Shown in pieces: positions 1 through 12,004 of a stretch of DNA of 64,000 nucleotides. Origin of the DNA: Strigamia acuminata (taxonomy: Eukaryota > Arthropoda > Chilopoda > Geophilomorpha > Linotaeniidae). Position numbers and translations under genes: made by a program. The notes beneath the pieces were generated by a model. That model ran no database searches. It worked only from the letters and a program-made list of their open reading frames with translations, and had not been told where the DNA came from. How positions within the stretch are numbered: the first letter of the stretch is position 1; every line of letters starts with the position of its first letter. The stretch spans positions 27,885,118-27,949,117 of the forward strand of contig OX442314.1 in assembly GCA_949358305.1 (NCBI GenBank), written 5' to 3'.

Positions 1-330
1 TCAAATTCTGCACCAAATTTCCAAATTTTCCCATTCGGTCCCCCGCTAAGATGGCCCGAATCGGCACTTTTCCTCGCCCGAATCAAAAAATAAAAAATAC
101 AGGCTTGTGCAGAATTGTCTCCTCTTCAAAATGAGCTTGGTTCCATAATTTTCCGAGCTCATCTTGACATAGAAAACAATAAAAAACGATACGCGACGAA
201 CATTTCCGCCTGAATTTCCATTCGGGCACACGCTAAAATCGCCCTGAATCGCCCTGAATCGGTACTTTTTTTTACCCGAATCGAAGTATTGAGTTTCCTA
301 GCTGTTATACAGTCATGGATGCATCAGCAT
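1..330. repeat. Pair of diverged direct repeats at window start
   Basis: Two similar segments of about 60 bases (about 28-90 and 217-290) share the core CCATTCGG, CGCTAA, CCCGAATC and repeat about 190 bases apart. I see no coding potential on either strand. Confidence 0.4.
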
Positions 331-1690
331 TTTGATGATATACAAGGATACAAGTTGGCCACTTAGATAGAGCTTGGATGCCTCCATTTTGTTTTGAGTT
401 TCACAAGCCTCAAAATCACTTCTTATCAAAATCACAAAAACTACCTTTTAGATGTTTTTGGGATTTTGTGTTTTTACTCTTTTGTGCTTTAGTGAATGTG
501 AATGTGATTGGTAGAACAGATATCACATGACAATACTCAAAAATCACAAAATTGTCCAGATCACACAATTGCAAAATTGACTGGGTTAATTCAATGTAAA
601 CTCATTTTTGGAGGCATCAAAAAATAATGATTTTGTGATTAATGCAAAATCACAAAATTGCAAAATCATTCATATAATGAAACCCCCTATTTATTTTTTA
701 GCATTTTTATTATGAATCTAATAAATTTTGCTAAAAATAAACATTAAAGTCAAATATTTATGGATGCTAAGAAACTAAATGAATGTTTTTAAATTGATTT
801 AGCTAATAAAAAGCATAATAACTCAAGTAATAACACAAATAAAGTAATAAAATCAACATTGCCAGGGCCACTGAGAGTAGATTCGGACCCTGATTAAATC
901 AAATTTTTGGGTTTCTACCAGCTAAAATTCACCAAATCTACATGGCAATGAGAAAAAAGTTCGAAATTTGCAATAAAAATCTTACATGTTTTCAGCTAAA
1001 TAATAGTTACATTTAAGTTTTGGACGGAATTTCGTTAAAATTTAGCAAATTCCGATGAGATTTTGCAATTTTGGAAAATTTTGATGATTTTTGATGAACT
1101 TTACCGATTTTCGGTGAAATTTTGTGATTTTCATCGAAAACTATTCAGAAAACGCTAATTTTTATAAAAATTCATTCGATAATCACTAAATTTCATCGAA
1201 AACTATTTAAAGAGTGCTATTTTTTAAGTGTTTTAAATGTTTGTGTTTGCCGCTCACGTGTATTTGGTTCATGTCTATGTTTTTTAAATGTTTGTATTTT
1301 TAATTTTGTATCTCAGACTCTGCCTGCAGACGACGGTTATTACAAACTGATATGCCACATTCATATCCATATGAACAAATACTGTAGCAACAGTCAACAG
1401 GTCAACAGCTTATCAATAACAAAAAATCATATTTAGCATCGTCAATTTGTACAAATTGGCAATACGCTCTGGTTGCATTAAAAAATAAATGTTTCAAGTG
1501 TTTTAGGTGTATGTGTTTTTGTTTTGAATGTTAAAGAATACAAAATACAAAATATTAAAATATAAAAACATTTAAAACAACACTTTCTGAATGCAGCTGC
1601 TATTTAGCTGCAAAAACGGATTTTTTTATTGCAAATTGCGAACTTTTTTCGTAAAAATAAATTAAAATAAACCGTTTGTTTCATTTTAAA
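331..1690. other. AT-rich intergenic DNA, no gene recognised
   Basis: The stretch holds low-complexity A/T-rich sequence. It includes short direct repeats (TTTCATCGAAAACTATT occurs twice between 1130 and 1205) and repeated TGTTTTAAATGTTTGTGTTT-type runs. Stop codons are dense in all frames. Confidence 0.5.
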
Positions 1691-1692
1691 AA

Positions 1693-1917
1693 GTGGAACT
1701 TAGTACAATCACTGTTGATCTTTCTACAAGATTCTCCTGTGCACAAACGAGTGAAAATTTTAAGATGTTATTGCAACTGCAAATAGCAAAAATTACTTTT
1801 CTTCCCATTCGTTTTCAAAATCACGTCGATTACTATCATATAAATGTTGCAGCGTTTCTTTCTGTAGCAGTTCGCTATCAGGTGCTGGAGTTTGTAGAAT
1901 CTGAGGGAGGTCAGTAA
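1693..1917 (+). CDS. Possible terminal exon of a chemosensory (gustatory-type) receptor
   Basis: An open frame of 74 codons starts after an AG at about 1692 and ends in TAA. The last 40 residues combine a Q-L-Q-I-A-K-I-T-F segment, an H-I-N turn and a hydrophobic stretch (AAFLSVAVRYQVLEF). This resembles the last transmembrane helix of arthropod gustatory receptors, where a ThrTyr or ArgTyr pair sits near the end of TM7. The acceptor has a poor pyrimidine tract and no upstream TM exon was found. It may be a relic or a chance open frame. The family assignment is an inference from pattern only. Confidence 0.25.
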   Translation: MELSTITVDLSTRFSCAQTSENFKMLLQLQIAKITFLPIRFQNHVDYYHINVAAFLSVAVRYQVLEFVESEGGQ

Positions 1918-2254
1918 ACCAAAAATGTGAATATTATCACTTTCAAATCCATATCGTTTTTATTTATTTAAAAAAAAAACCAACACATTTTCGAATTAAT
2001 AATTAAAAACCGTACATTCGGGTTTGAGGTGGATTTTTTATTGTTTTATTGTCGGTACGAAAAAAAATAAAATTAAGAAAAAAAAAATATTTTATTTGTT
2101 TATTTATTTTATTTTGAGGATTTCTGTTTTTTCTTGCGTGCTCTGCTGGTTGTGTGTAATACATGTCAACATACAAGTAGATAACACGGCATTTATGGAG
2201 AAATCCAAGTGCAACGTTCAATTATTACTCTCTATGTACATAAAAGTTTTAGAT

Positions 2255-2985
2255 TGAATTAGAACTTTCTAGAATGTGTTGGGCGGAATGCACACTATAT
2301 GCTTCACTGATTATGTGGGGGTAAAAGTGTGGGGAATGACCTACACACCTGTAGCCTAAGGCATCCAATGGGATGCTAATCTGTTCTTGACCACATAGTT
2401 TTCATCTGATGTTTAAGTTTTATTAAATAACTACTTGCTCAATCTTTCTCCTGGCTTCAATACTCCAATTAATTCCAACTTATTGGTCAACTCCTATTGA
2501 CTGGAAATAGATTTTATAAACATATAGTTTAGTTGTGAATGATATATCCACCAAAACTGAACCTAATTTTCCATTCCAACATAAAGTTTTATTTCAGCAA
2601 CAGATTTTGTGTAAACTATTGATTCATACGAGGTATAATATTTAATTACATTCCGTTTAAAATAATTGCATTGTCTTTATTACAGTCTGTATTAATTAAT
2701 TAATTAATAAGTTTTTTTGTTGAAAAGATTATCAGAAAAGTTATTAATTGGTAAACACCGAATATTTATGCAAAAAAAATTCGTTTTATGCAGTAAAAAA
2801 TATAAAAATATTGTAAAGCTTCAAATAAATGCCTAGATTGAATAGAACTTTCTAGAATGTGTTGGACGGAATGGCAGCTGCACGTCACTGATTACGTGGG
2901 AAAAATAGTGTGGGGAATGACCTGCACACATGTAGCCTGAGGTGTCCAATGGGATGCTAATCTGTTTCCATACTGTGTTTGTTTA
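2255..2985 (+). repeat. Dispersed 150-bp repeat, two direct copies
   Basis: Positions about 2255-2400 and 2838-2985 are diverged copies of one unit. Each begins near AGAACTTTCTAGAATGTGTT, has TGTGGGGAATGACCT in the middle and ends at TCCAATGGGATGCTAATCTG. The copies lie in the same orientation about 585 bases apart. The TTCTAGAA core looks like a heat-shock-factor site, but it may simply belong to the repeat. No terminal inverted repeats are clear. Confidence 0.6.
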
Positions 2986-3171
2986 CACTGGACAGCCTCA
3001 TTTTGAATCAAGGGTGACGTCATTGGTAAACACTGCCATTCCAGCTCAATTATTTTGCTAATTAAACAATTTAGATATCTGCCATTATTTTAAAATAAAT
3101 CATACTTGTCTTGATATTACTGACTTTTTTAAATATATTTTTAGATCACAAAACATTTTTAATTCACATAG

Positions 3172-3339
3172 CTTATTTGTTATGGCAAGTATAGCAGTAA
3201 TAACAGAAGGAAATGCATTCATTGCGGAATAACTTATTCAAGAAGTCATTATTATGATCGCATTCAACTTTGTCAGCAACAAGGATCTTCTCACAGTGTT
3301 GAAAGCTTAAGTTTATTTGAAAAAATATTGCAAGTTCCA
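3172..3339 (+). other. Short open stretch with a zinc-finger-like Cys/His pattern
   Basis: One frame reads through about 55 codons and contains C-x2-C-x5-S-x-S-H followed 7 residues later by another Cys. It ends at TGA. An AG precedes it, but there is no initiator and no recognisable partner exon. It may be an exon fragment of a zinc-finger or transposon protein, or chance. Confidence 0.15.
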
Positions 3340-4209
3340 TGAATCAAATTGGACATATTCAAACACATGATCTTTTTTCAGATATAGACACTTGAAGAAA
3401 TACCACAATTTTTTTTATGCTTAAAATGATATATAATGTTCTAAATAAAATTATATCACAAAGTAGAAATTATAATTGTTTAACTGAAATGTAATAGTTT
3501 ATATTCTTTATTAGTAGAATCTGTATAGTAATCATATAAAACAAGAATAAATTTTATTTATTTTTGTGCATCACTATAAATAAGAAAGATGAAAACAGCA
3601 ATGTGTCAATAATAATTTTCAACAACACACACCATTCTGCATTTATACAATGTTTATGAATGAATACTGTAGAAAAAATGCATTAGTTTGAATTAATTTG
3701 AATTATAAATTATATTTCGAAAAAGAAAAAAAAATTCCACAAATTCATGGAATTTTTTTATCTTCATAAATTTCAACAAATTGCTATATTCGATTTAGAT
3801 AGATAGATACGTTCATTTGGATGTTGTTATCAGTTTCCATACAATTTTTATGCCAATAAATGAATAAAGTATAATTACTTTATATTTCCATGAAATTTAC
3901 AATATATTTTATAAATAAACAAAAAAGTTGTAAATTTGAAGTAAAGTCCATGTTTAGCAATGAAATTTAACATGCGTGTCACTTCAACTTTACAAACAAA
4001 GCGAAATATAGAATTTAACAAGAAATTTACAAACTTTTTTTTTTGTAAATCTGTAATTTCAAGCAGTGTTAAGTGTTTAGCAGCCTGTGTTTTAAGTGAG
4101 AGTGTAAAAACAAACTTTAAAAAATGTTCTGGGCATGCTCAGTTGCATATCCACACTTAAGTACTTAACCAGTTAAATACTTAAATTTCTTTTCTGATTC
4201 CCCTTACAG

Positions 4210-7200
4210 TTTTACAACCGTCACATGATTCATGCACAATCTGTTTAGAAACACTGCATAAAATACTTGTACACACGAAATGTGTCAAAGAACATCAGAA
4301 AAACAATGTCTGCCATCCAATCCCCAATGCGTCGAAAACTGTGGCAGTGATTGAATACACAGTAGATCGATTTGCATTGAATCAAAAGGCATTTGACAAA
4401 CCTATTTTGAACCTGTTAGATAGACTGTGCTAGTGCTAGATCAAACTAGTCCTTTCTACTAAATTCAATCATTTACAGGATTGTGCATAAAATGTATGCA
4501 TAAAATGTATTTTCTTAACAGTACCTACGAACAATAGCAAATGTATCTTGGAGCAAAATAGCTATGCACACAGGAACATGCTATCAATCTCAAATAGGTA
4601 ATTAAAAATTTGTACACAAATTTTATAACAATTATAATGACATTATTTTCTTAGAACCACTAAAATATGCAGGAACTGCTTCAGCAATATTTTTTAGTTT
4701 TCGACCAAACAAACATCAAATCTGTAACCAAAATCAGTACGAGGTAATGAACACATTCCATTTGTCATCAACTCTTAAATTTTGCACGGTACTCGAATAA
4801 ATACACAAGTTGCACAATACTTATCCACTGGGCGGACAAGAGTCGCCGTCAAGAGTCATAGTAATTAATCATTTTGATAAATTACTAAAGACATTTGCAG
4901 TAAGCACTGAGATGAAATGTACTGTCATGTGCATGGTTTTCATCCCTTTTCTAATTTATTAGATTTTTCCATTTTATTATTTTTCTAAGTTAACCTATTT
5001 TTATTTCTATTATTTCTGCAAGTGATCTTTTATAATGAGATCAAATTAGTTACCACCCCAAATACATTTAAAAATCCCCCAAATCTATTTAGTTGCACAC
5101 CAATTATTCACACACTATTTTTATGTGATCAGAGCTGATTTCTGGGCTAACAGACCTGTAAAATTCACTTTCTGCACTGCAAAAAAAATTAGATTTTCGT
5201 CGATAAAATATTTTGGAAATATAACTAAAATGCGATATTTCCAAACCCGAAAGTTATATATTCCAAATTGTACAAACATAAAATTTCCAATGACTTTCCA
5301 ACACTGAATGCAGCCGTTTCCAAACTACTTTTTATAGCATAATATATTAAATTTCCAAACAGTTAAACACATATTTCTCAACCAGTAAAGTTAAGATTTC
5401 CAAATGTAAAATATGAGTTTCCCATCAGTAAATAACAACTTTCCAAATATAAAATTTGATATTTCTTTTTTAATAGAAATTCTAAATTAGTTAAATCTCA
5501 AAATAAATCTCGTAAAAATAAATCCCTAGAAATTTCCATAAAAATTTAATACATCCTGAAAATATGCAGAGGATTCACTCCTGAATCCTGAATCCTGAAT
5601 TTGTTTCTGAATTCTAAATCCTGAATTTGTTTCTGAATTCTAAATCCTGAATTTGTTTCTGAATCCTGAATCCATTTCTGAATCCTGAATTCTAAATTCA
5701 TTACTGAATTCTGAATTCATTCCTGAATCATAAATTCTAAATTCTGAATCTTGAATCCAATAATCTTGAATCCTGAATTCATAAACCAAGGCTATAATCA
5801 TAGCCTAATACAAAAAATAAGCAAAATCAACTGAAGGCAGTGATAAAAACTCGCATTGATATGATGGTATGACAAATTCTAGAATCAAATTAAAATGTTA
5901 CACTACAAAATTTGTGTCAACTTTTTAATTTATCTAACTCTAACAATAATAATCTAATTGTTTGTTGAAGTAGAAATGATAAAACCAATCCCATATTTAA
6001 AATCTGTGATTATAAATTATTGTTCTGAAGGTGTGATGAAATAGAAATGTCAAAAATGGTGTAGAGAGTTGAAAAAACATGACTGCTCAGCTCGCAAATG
6101 TAATGTACACTAGGGTGACTCTTTTATTACCCTCTGAAAACATACAGTATATACAAAGAAGCTCCCATTGGAGCAAACACTCCTAACTTTATTGCCCCAG
6201 CCACATTCCAAAGTTGGGGGCTGAGGCCAAACTTGTGCAAATAGGAAATAAAATATAACATAATTAATTATTATCTAAATACTATAAAATAAAGATTAGT
6301 AATACTAAATATTATAAAGTTAAATCAAATCAAAACAAAATACAAATATTGAATATAATACTTAAAATAGATAACACAAAATAGAATGAAATAAAATAAA
6401 ATAAAATAACTCATTAAAGGGAAAGTGAAAGAAATTATAAAATGATGAAAATAACACGTGTAAAACGGTCAGTTTTCACACCATATTTAATAAATATAAA
6501 TTTTGAATTAGTTTTGAATTATGTTTGCCATCTGGTGATAAACCCATAAATTTTACAAGCTGGAAACATAGGATCTTTAGTCATCAATTTTTAGGCTTGA
6601 GAAATGAATGGAAATATAAATTTCCAAATCTAATTTACATTAACATTCCATACAATTATAATAATTTGAATCATCATCTTTCAGTGTTGAAAATTTATAG
6701 AAATTTAAATTTCCAAACCTAGTTTACATTAGCTTTCCACACATTTAACAAAAACTAAAATGTCATCTTTTGGTGTTGAAAATTTACATAAATTTAAATT
6801 TCCAAACCAAATTTACATTAGCTTTCCATACATTTAACAAAAACTTACAACATCATCTTTCAGTGTTGTAAATTTACAGAAATTCAACTTTCCATAAAAT
6901 ATTTCCCATTTCCTTTCCATTATATTTCAAAACTGGAATTTATCCAATTTCACCATTAACTTTCCAATAACTTTTTTTTTGGAAATCCAAAATTTTTTGC
7001 AGTGCTGGCTTGATTGTCAACAGAGTACATCTCTCTATACTTTCAGTTAGTTAGTCACTCTTCTTCTAAACCCTGGCACAACACAGCAGCTTGGTTAAAA
7101 CGCAAGTCATCTGCTAGTGGCATTTAAAGGTGGATTTCACAACTGAATAAGCCTTTGTGCCTTAAACAAGCGCACTCCATCCAATTTCTAACTGTCTCGT

Positions 7201-8431
7201 GCCTATTTCCCCACTATTTTAAGCCATGCTTAGTGATCATTCTCCATCCCTAATTGAGTTTGAGACCTGAGTCAAACCCTTTCTTTTAGGTTAGTCAATA
7301 CTAACAAAACACTCAAATCTTGCAAATACAAAATAGTGTTGTAAACTTCAGCGAATTGGGATTTCACGACCGCCTGACATCCTTATTAAATTGCGGCCAT
7401 CTTTGGGACTTCCCACGAACCTGGACCCACGCGCATACTTCCACTTGCGCGTAGTAAACTTATTTAAATCCACCAACAACCGGATTGAACGTGACAGTAC
7501 TTACACCAGCATGTATTTTTGTTAATTGTAGCGTTGTTTGATCAGAACTGACTTCCTGCTAAATATCAAGAATACGATAACTGTAGTTTTCTTTCTGTAG
7601 GTGTACTTTAAACAAAGCGAAGCAACAATTCCATCAATTCCCTCAATACTAAGAAGCAGAAGAAGTATTAAAACAGACACCTTTACCATTCTCACATTCA
7701 AAATGTTTAAAGTATGTTTGCAGACAATTATATAAACAAAACTACTAAATCGATTGTTTTAATTTAGACCATTCGATTAAATCTGAAATCTCAACCTTGC
7801 CTTGACCATGACAAATACATGAGATGCCAAGATGATTGCTACGAAAAAAAGATTTATAATATAATTCAGTGCAGGTGAGTATTGCCTTTTCTTTTTATAT
7901 CTATGTGACATTTAGGGAGTTACTGTATGAGTGGTGTCATCACTTTTCACACATGTAAAAATCTGTGTTTTGGACATTAAGAAAACCAACAGATGAAATT
8001 TTTAAACTTTATATGATGTAGTTTGTACATGTTATTTAAATATTTTTAGGTTACCATTTTTGGTCAACATCAATAAGAATAATTGCACCAACCCTCAAGA
8101 CACTAAAACTTCATTGGCATCGTTCATAAACAGTTCATTAACTACCGATGCAATGATAGACTGCGGTTGCCATCCACCTTGTGAAGAGCCAGTGTTTGAC
8201 ACATTCGTTTTCTTTCAAGACACAAAAGCATGGCCACTGAAAATTCTCACTATAATTCCAATGAACAACATAATTGAAGAGATTAAGCAAATATTATCCT
8301 ACACTGAAGTTGCATTGTGCTGTGACATTGGAAATTGTTTTTCACTAATGCTCGGCCTTTCAATTCTTGCAATTCCACAGCTGTCGCAAAAAATAGTTTT
8401 GCAATTTATGCGACTGACCAGAAAAAACTGA
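4210..8431 (+). CDS. DEG/ENaC family sodium channel (pickpocket-like), 5' end not found
   Basis: Exons joined by splice signals and phase are 4522-4597, 4655-4743, 7601-7711, 7768-7874 and 8050-8431 (TGA). A further candidate exon starts at 4210 after a good acceptor; its donor is unresolved. The first firm exon carries T-G-T-C-Y, matching the family's T-x-x-G-x-CY box. The next resembles the G-x-x-x-x-L-x-F segment. The fourth has a Cys-rich pattern (PC, RCQDDC, QCR) typical before the second membrane helix, followed by DCGCHPPC. The last exon ends with DIGNCFSLMLGLSIL, the counterpart of the DIGG...GxS pore/TM2 motif, then a basic tail. Family members are trimeric amiloride-type cation channels of the plasma membrane. 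TM1 and the N-terminus were not found, so the gene starts upstream of about 4.2 kb or is broken. DIGG reads DIGN here, so it is divergent. Family call is firm; function and activity are not. Confidence 0.72.
5172..7007. mobile_element. Non-autonomous CACTA/EnSpm-like DNA transposon in the DEG/ENaC intron
   Basis: The element (5175-7004) begins CACTGCAAAAAAAATT and ends in the inverted sequence AATTTTTTGCAGTG. It is flanked on both sides by the triplet CTG (5172-5174 and 7005-7007), consistent with a 3-base target duplication. CACT(A/G) ends plus a 3-base duplication are hallmarks of the CACTA/EnSpm group. The interior holds many TTTCC/GGAAA sub-terminal repeats, a minisatellite and no transposase. 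It sits in the intron between the exons ending at 4743 and starting at 7601. Confidence 0.55.
5575..5775 (+). repeat. Minisatellite built on CTGAATCCTGAATT
   Basis: Imperfect tandem units alternate CTGAATCCTGAATT, TTTCTGAATTCTAAATC and similar 11-25-base variants for about 200 bases. It lies inside the CACTA-like element. Confidence 0.7.
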
Positions 8432-10020
8432 AATCTGCCATCACATTTTTCAAATACTATACACTGATATAAATCAAAAATTAAACGACAATTAAATCTA
8501 AAGCACATCCTAATAAATAATACGCACGTAAATAAATAAGTAAATAAATATAACAAAAAATCAACACACAGACGGAGCATGGCTAACGGTCACTAATCCA
8601 CACAATGCAGCTAAACTTTTCTATAAATCACCCACAAACTAAGTTTCACTTAAGAAACAACTTTAAATATTATCTTTTAATTTGACATAAACTCGGACGA
8701 CTTTTGTCAGCATAACATACTGTTGTCTGTTGTTTCCCAAACGTTTAGTTGTTATAGAGTGGGAAAAGATCCTTAAAGATGTTTAAAAACTAAAAAGTGT
8801 CATTTCAGAAGAATTTAGCCTCTCGGTTTGTATTTTAAGACATTAATTTTTCAACTACTACTACTGTAATATAATATTCTATCTATTACATCATGCGATT
8901 ATGGACTCTACCCACATTATATATTTTTAATCTTAAAAATTGATCCTCCGATAGGATGAGTGGGCTACGCTAACTAGTTACGCTATCCTATTATACTGCG
9001 CTATTATACTATACTACACTATATTATTAATTACACTACTACAGCACTATTTATTATTCCGTAGTATTTATATTTATTAATCAACTCTGTTTTTACTTTC
9101 CACTTAATCGTTTCTGCAGCAATTTAATCCACAGTTGTTGCATACATTTTTTTAAATTGCTTTTCCCAGTTAGTCCACCTCTTAAAATTAACTTCACAGT
9201 CAAATAACAAACTTACTGTTAGAACTATTATCTTTTACTTTCATCGGTTTGAAAAATTTTAAATTTTTTTATACTGTCGACGTGGGATAATTTGATTCCT
9301 CATTTGCCTCAGTCATTGAGTTGACTACATCAACTCGACTGCGTCAACGGTAAAACTATAAGATACAACTAAATTTCACAATAGTTGATAAGAATTATCG
9401 TTTCTTACGTTTATGATTTATAATGCTGATTGACGTTGTTCCTGAATCAGATGTATTGGCCATATATTTTTTCATTTTTCACGTCGTTACAATGTCTGTT
9501 AAAATGAAAACATGTTTTATTATATATGGCATATTCTATTTGATTGTTAAATTATTGTTACTCCCTTGATTTGCGTCGCATTGAGTTAAACCGGCAGCCG
9601 CCATTAAAAGTTGTCGTGACGTAGTAGTCAAAATGTTTTATGCGCATGCTCGATAGCGCATTTTTTTCCTGTAAAATAAAATAATAAAATAAAATACCGA
9701 ACATAATAAACACAGCCTTTGGTATATCATATTTTCAAGCATTTTCGGTCTAACCATTATCGGTTTTGGATTTTTCTTACCAGAAAAGAAAAATGGCGGC
9801 AAATTCAAATAAATGCTGCACAAATTCATGTGTGAATAACCTAAAGCTAAGAAAGGTTTGCATCTTAGCAGGGTCGGCTCAGACGTCGGTTTTTCGGACC
9901 CCAGAACGAGGCCCGGCGCTCATAGGGGCCCCACACTTTCGAAAATAAAAAATTGAAAAATAAAAGATTAAAATAAATCCTTTTCTTACGAATACACTTT
10001 GGGGATCCACTAATATCTTT
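8432..10020. other. Intergenic region between DEG/ENaC and BTB genes
   Basis: AT-rich sequence without a recognisable gene. AATAAATAAT-type poly(A) signals follow the channel stop. A run of TATACTACACTATATTATTAATTACACTACTAC-like low-complexity DNA lies at 8985-9050. Short open frames here have no family features. Confidence 0.5.
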
Positions 10021-10666
10021 TTAACTCCAAACTTTGGGGAACGTCTCCACACTGTCGTCATCGATTAATCGGTCCCAGCAATGGTAAAGCAAATCATGAA
10101 TTCGCATCAAACGGCAGGTGGAAATTAACTCTGGCAGCAAGTCGTCATCCTTGTCCAAAATCGGCAATTGAGCGGTGTATAGGAATTCAACGATAACTTC
10201 GATGACTTTTTTGTCGAATATTTGAAAATTAACTTCGCCCGAGTTCTTTTCGAACATACCTGCAGTGAGCATGGCCTCGAAATAAGAGCAGGATGAAATT
10301 AAAACCACTTTGTGGACATGAATGACCCCGTCCCTGCATCTTAGAACGACGTCCGTCGCGTATTGTTTTTGTCGCAATTCCTCCATTTTGTTTCGAGTGC
10401 GAGTCAATTGTTTGTATGCCATGCTGAAAGTACAGGAACAAAAATTAAATTATTTTTGGTTTCAATAAATCGAAATTTAAATTAAAATCAAACTTTTCGT
10501 CGCAAACGTGAATAAATTTTACTGGCTCGAATGCTCGTTCATCGGTCCCAGTCCCAGTAACAGCACACGCGTAAACAGCTCGAATTGTCTTTTTATCTTC
10601 TAAATAAACAAAGATTGATGAATTAAACTATATAAACATGTAAGTAATTCAAGTACCTGATGACAT
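10021..10666 (-). pseudogene. BTB/POZ gene copy 1, truncated after the BTB domain
   Basis: Predicted exons on the minus strand are 10666-10657 (start MSS), about 10599 or 10596 to 10494, and 10423-10021. The product has a short N-terminal segment and a complete BTB/POZ domain (TDVVLRC, VHKVVLISSCSYFEAML). It stops right after FPKVWS, where copy 2 continues into the BACK domain. The break with copy 2 falls at about 10025, so this copy lost its 3' part. The frame up to there is open and the splice sites match copy 2, including an unusual GTTTGA donor. The second coding exon has a 6-base in-frame insertion relative to copy 2. A BTB-only protein could still dimerise, so it may not be dead. I call it a truncated copy rather than proven non-functional. 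Confidence 0.6.
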
Positions 10667-10733
10667 TTTTTAATTTGAAACAAAGAGTAAAGCGATAACC
10701 GTGTTGTTCAAAGTGAAACCTCCTTTATTCAAA

Positions 10734-10747
10734 CTGCGCATGAGCAG
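10734..10747. promoter_or_regulatory. NRF1-like near-palindrome upstream of BTB copy 1
   Basis: CTGCGCATGAGCAG sits about 70 bases upstream of the predicted start codon. The same 14 bases occur at 13141-13154 upstream of copy 2. It resembles the NRF-1 core GCGCATGCGC. Conservation in both copies may reflect only recent duplication. Confidence 0.35.
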
Positions 10748-10761
10748 TAGGTCGCCACGTT

Positions 10762-11064
10762 GTACCGAGGATATAGAAGAGAAGGATGGGAAAACGGGGC
10801 CAGGTACTGACATTTTAATGTATCCTGTGTGTTCTATTAGGTTTATGAAATGAAATTAAGTAAGTAATCTATTAGTTTTTCTGGCAGAAAATTTTTGTAC
10901 TTACAATAATAGGCGAAATCATTGATTATTTAACACGGTTCGTACACGTTGCGATGTGATAAGCGTATGCAAAAGGCGGGGCTGACATCTAGCGAGAGGA
11001 ACCACGTGTCTTTCAAGGTCAGAGCCCGTTTTCCTATCCTTCTCTTCTATATCCTTCTCAGTAC
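10762..11064. mobile_element. MITE with about 35-bp terminal inverted repeats, inserted after the BTB duplication
   Basis: The ends pair as inverted repeats built on GATATAGAAGAGAAGGAT followed by GGGAAAACGGG. The element spans 10766-11060 and GTAC flanks it on both sides (10762-10765, 11061-11064). The matching place upstream of BTB copy 2 (about 13165-13200) lacks the element, so it entered one copy only. About 295 bases, no coding capacity. The superfamily is not identified. Confidence 0.65.
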
Positions 11065-12004
11065 ATGTTTCGACACAACAAAAAGAAAAATAATTCTTTT
11101 ACATTATCTTATCCAAAATGAGAATTAATAAAACTTATAATTAAAGATTGGTTAGAGGCAGAACGACTTCCATTATAATTTTCACAAGAACAAAACACGA
11201 GTCACGCAGCCGATATATAAATCGGCCGTCGAGGCAGAGTTTTGTAAGGTGTTGTAAATAAAATATAAATTTCTGTTTTAATGATTAATTACATTGAAAT
11301 GCTCAGTTTTATTGAATAATTTCTTACAATGGTATGAAAGAAATTAAAATATGATAGCACAAAAATAGCGTCACACGTTTAAAATCATGTTTCTTAAACG
11401 TTGTTAACTGACAGTAAAAATAACCACAAGTTGCTACAGAAAGCCAAAAAATTTATATAGGGGACAAACATTTACAAGAAATAAATGTTTAATGACATGG
11501 TTTAATTTTTTGTGGAGGAGGGCAAATACCGTACCGCCTCGTTTAAACGCCCGGGCATTGTATTTGAGTGGACTCAAAACGAGACAATAATCCAAAAAAA
11601 AATTGTCATGATGACTATTGTTTAGTGAAATATGACTGATAGAAGTGTAGAGGTATTGTTAACTAAATAATGATACTCCGGTATAAAACAAACGAGTGAA
11701 ACGTTTATTCTTGGTTGAAAATCAAAATGGCGCGTATACGCAACCGTGACTTACGATCGAGATACATTTCGAAGATGGGAAACAAAAACGCACGTGTCGC
11801 GTGGTTGATTAAATACATCGTGACGACGATAAACGAAATTATAAATTCACATTGTACACGCACGGAATTTCAAAACTGACAGCCAAAACAAACACTCATA
11901 AAAGAAAAGGCATCATAAATACACTACTATAAATAATATAAACTATTACGTATAAATTACAAACATAAAACAAATATCGTTATCGGTTTAATATACCACA
12001 AGAA
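11065..12004. other. Spacer between BTB copies, partly duplicated sequence
   Basis: Positions about 11110-11300 match about 13245-13440 (shared landmarks ATTAAAGATTGGTTAG, GTCACGCAGCCGAT and CGATATATAAATCGG). The duplicated unit therefore extends well upstream of the genes. The rest, 11300-12004, is AT-rich with no gene seen; AATAAA-type signals lie near 11940-11975. Confidence 0.55.
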
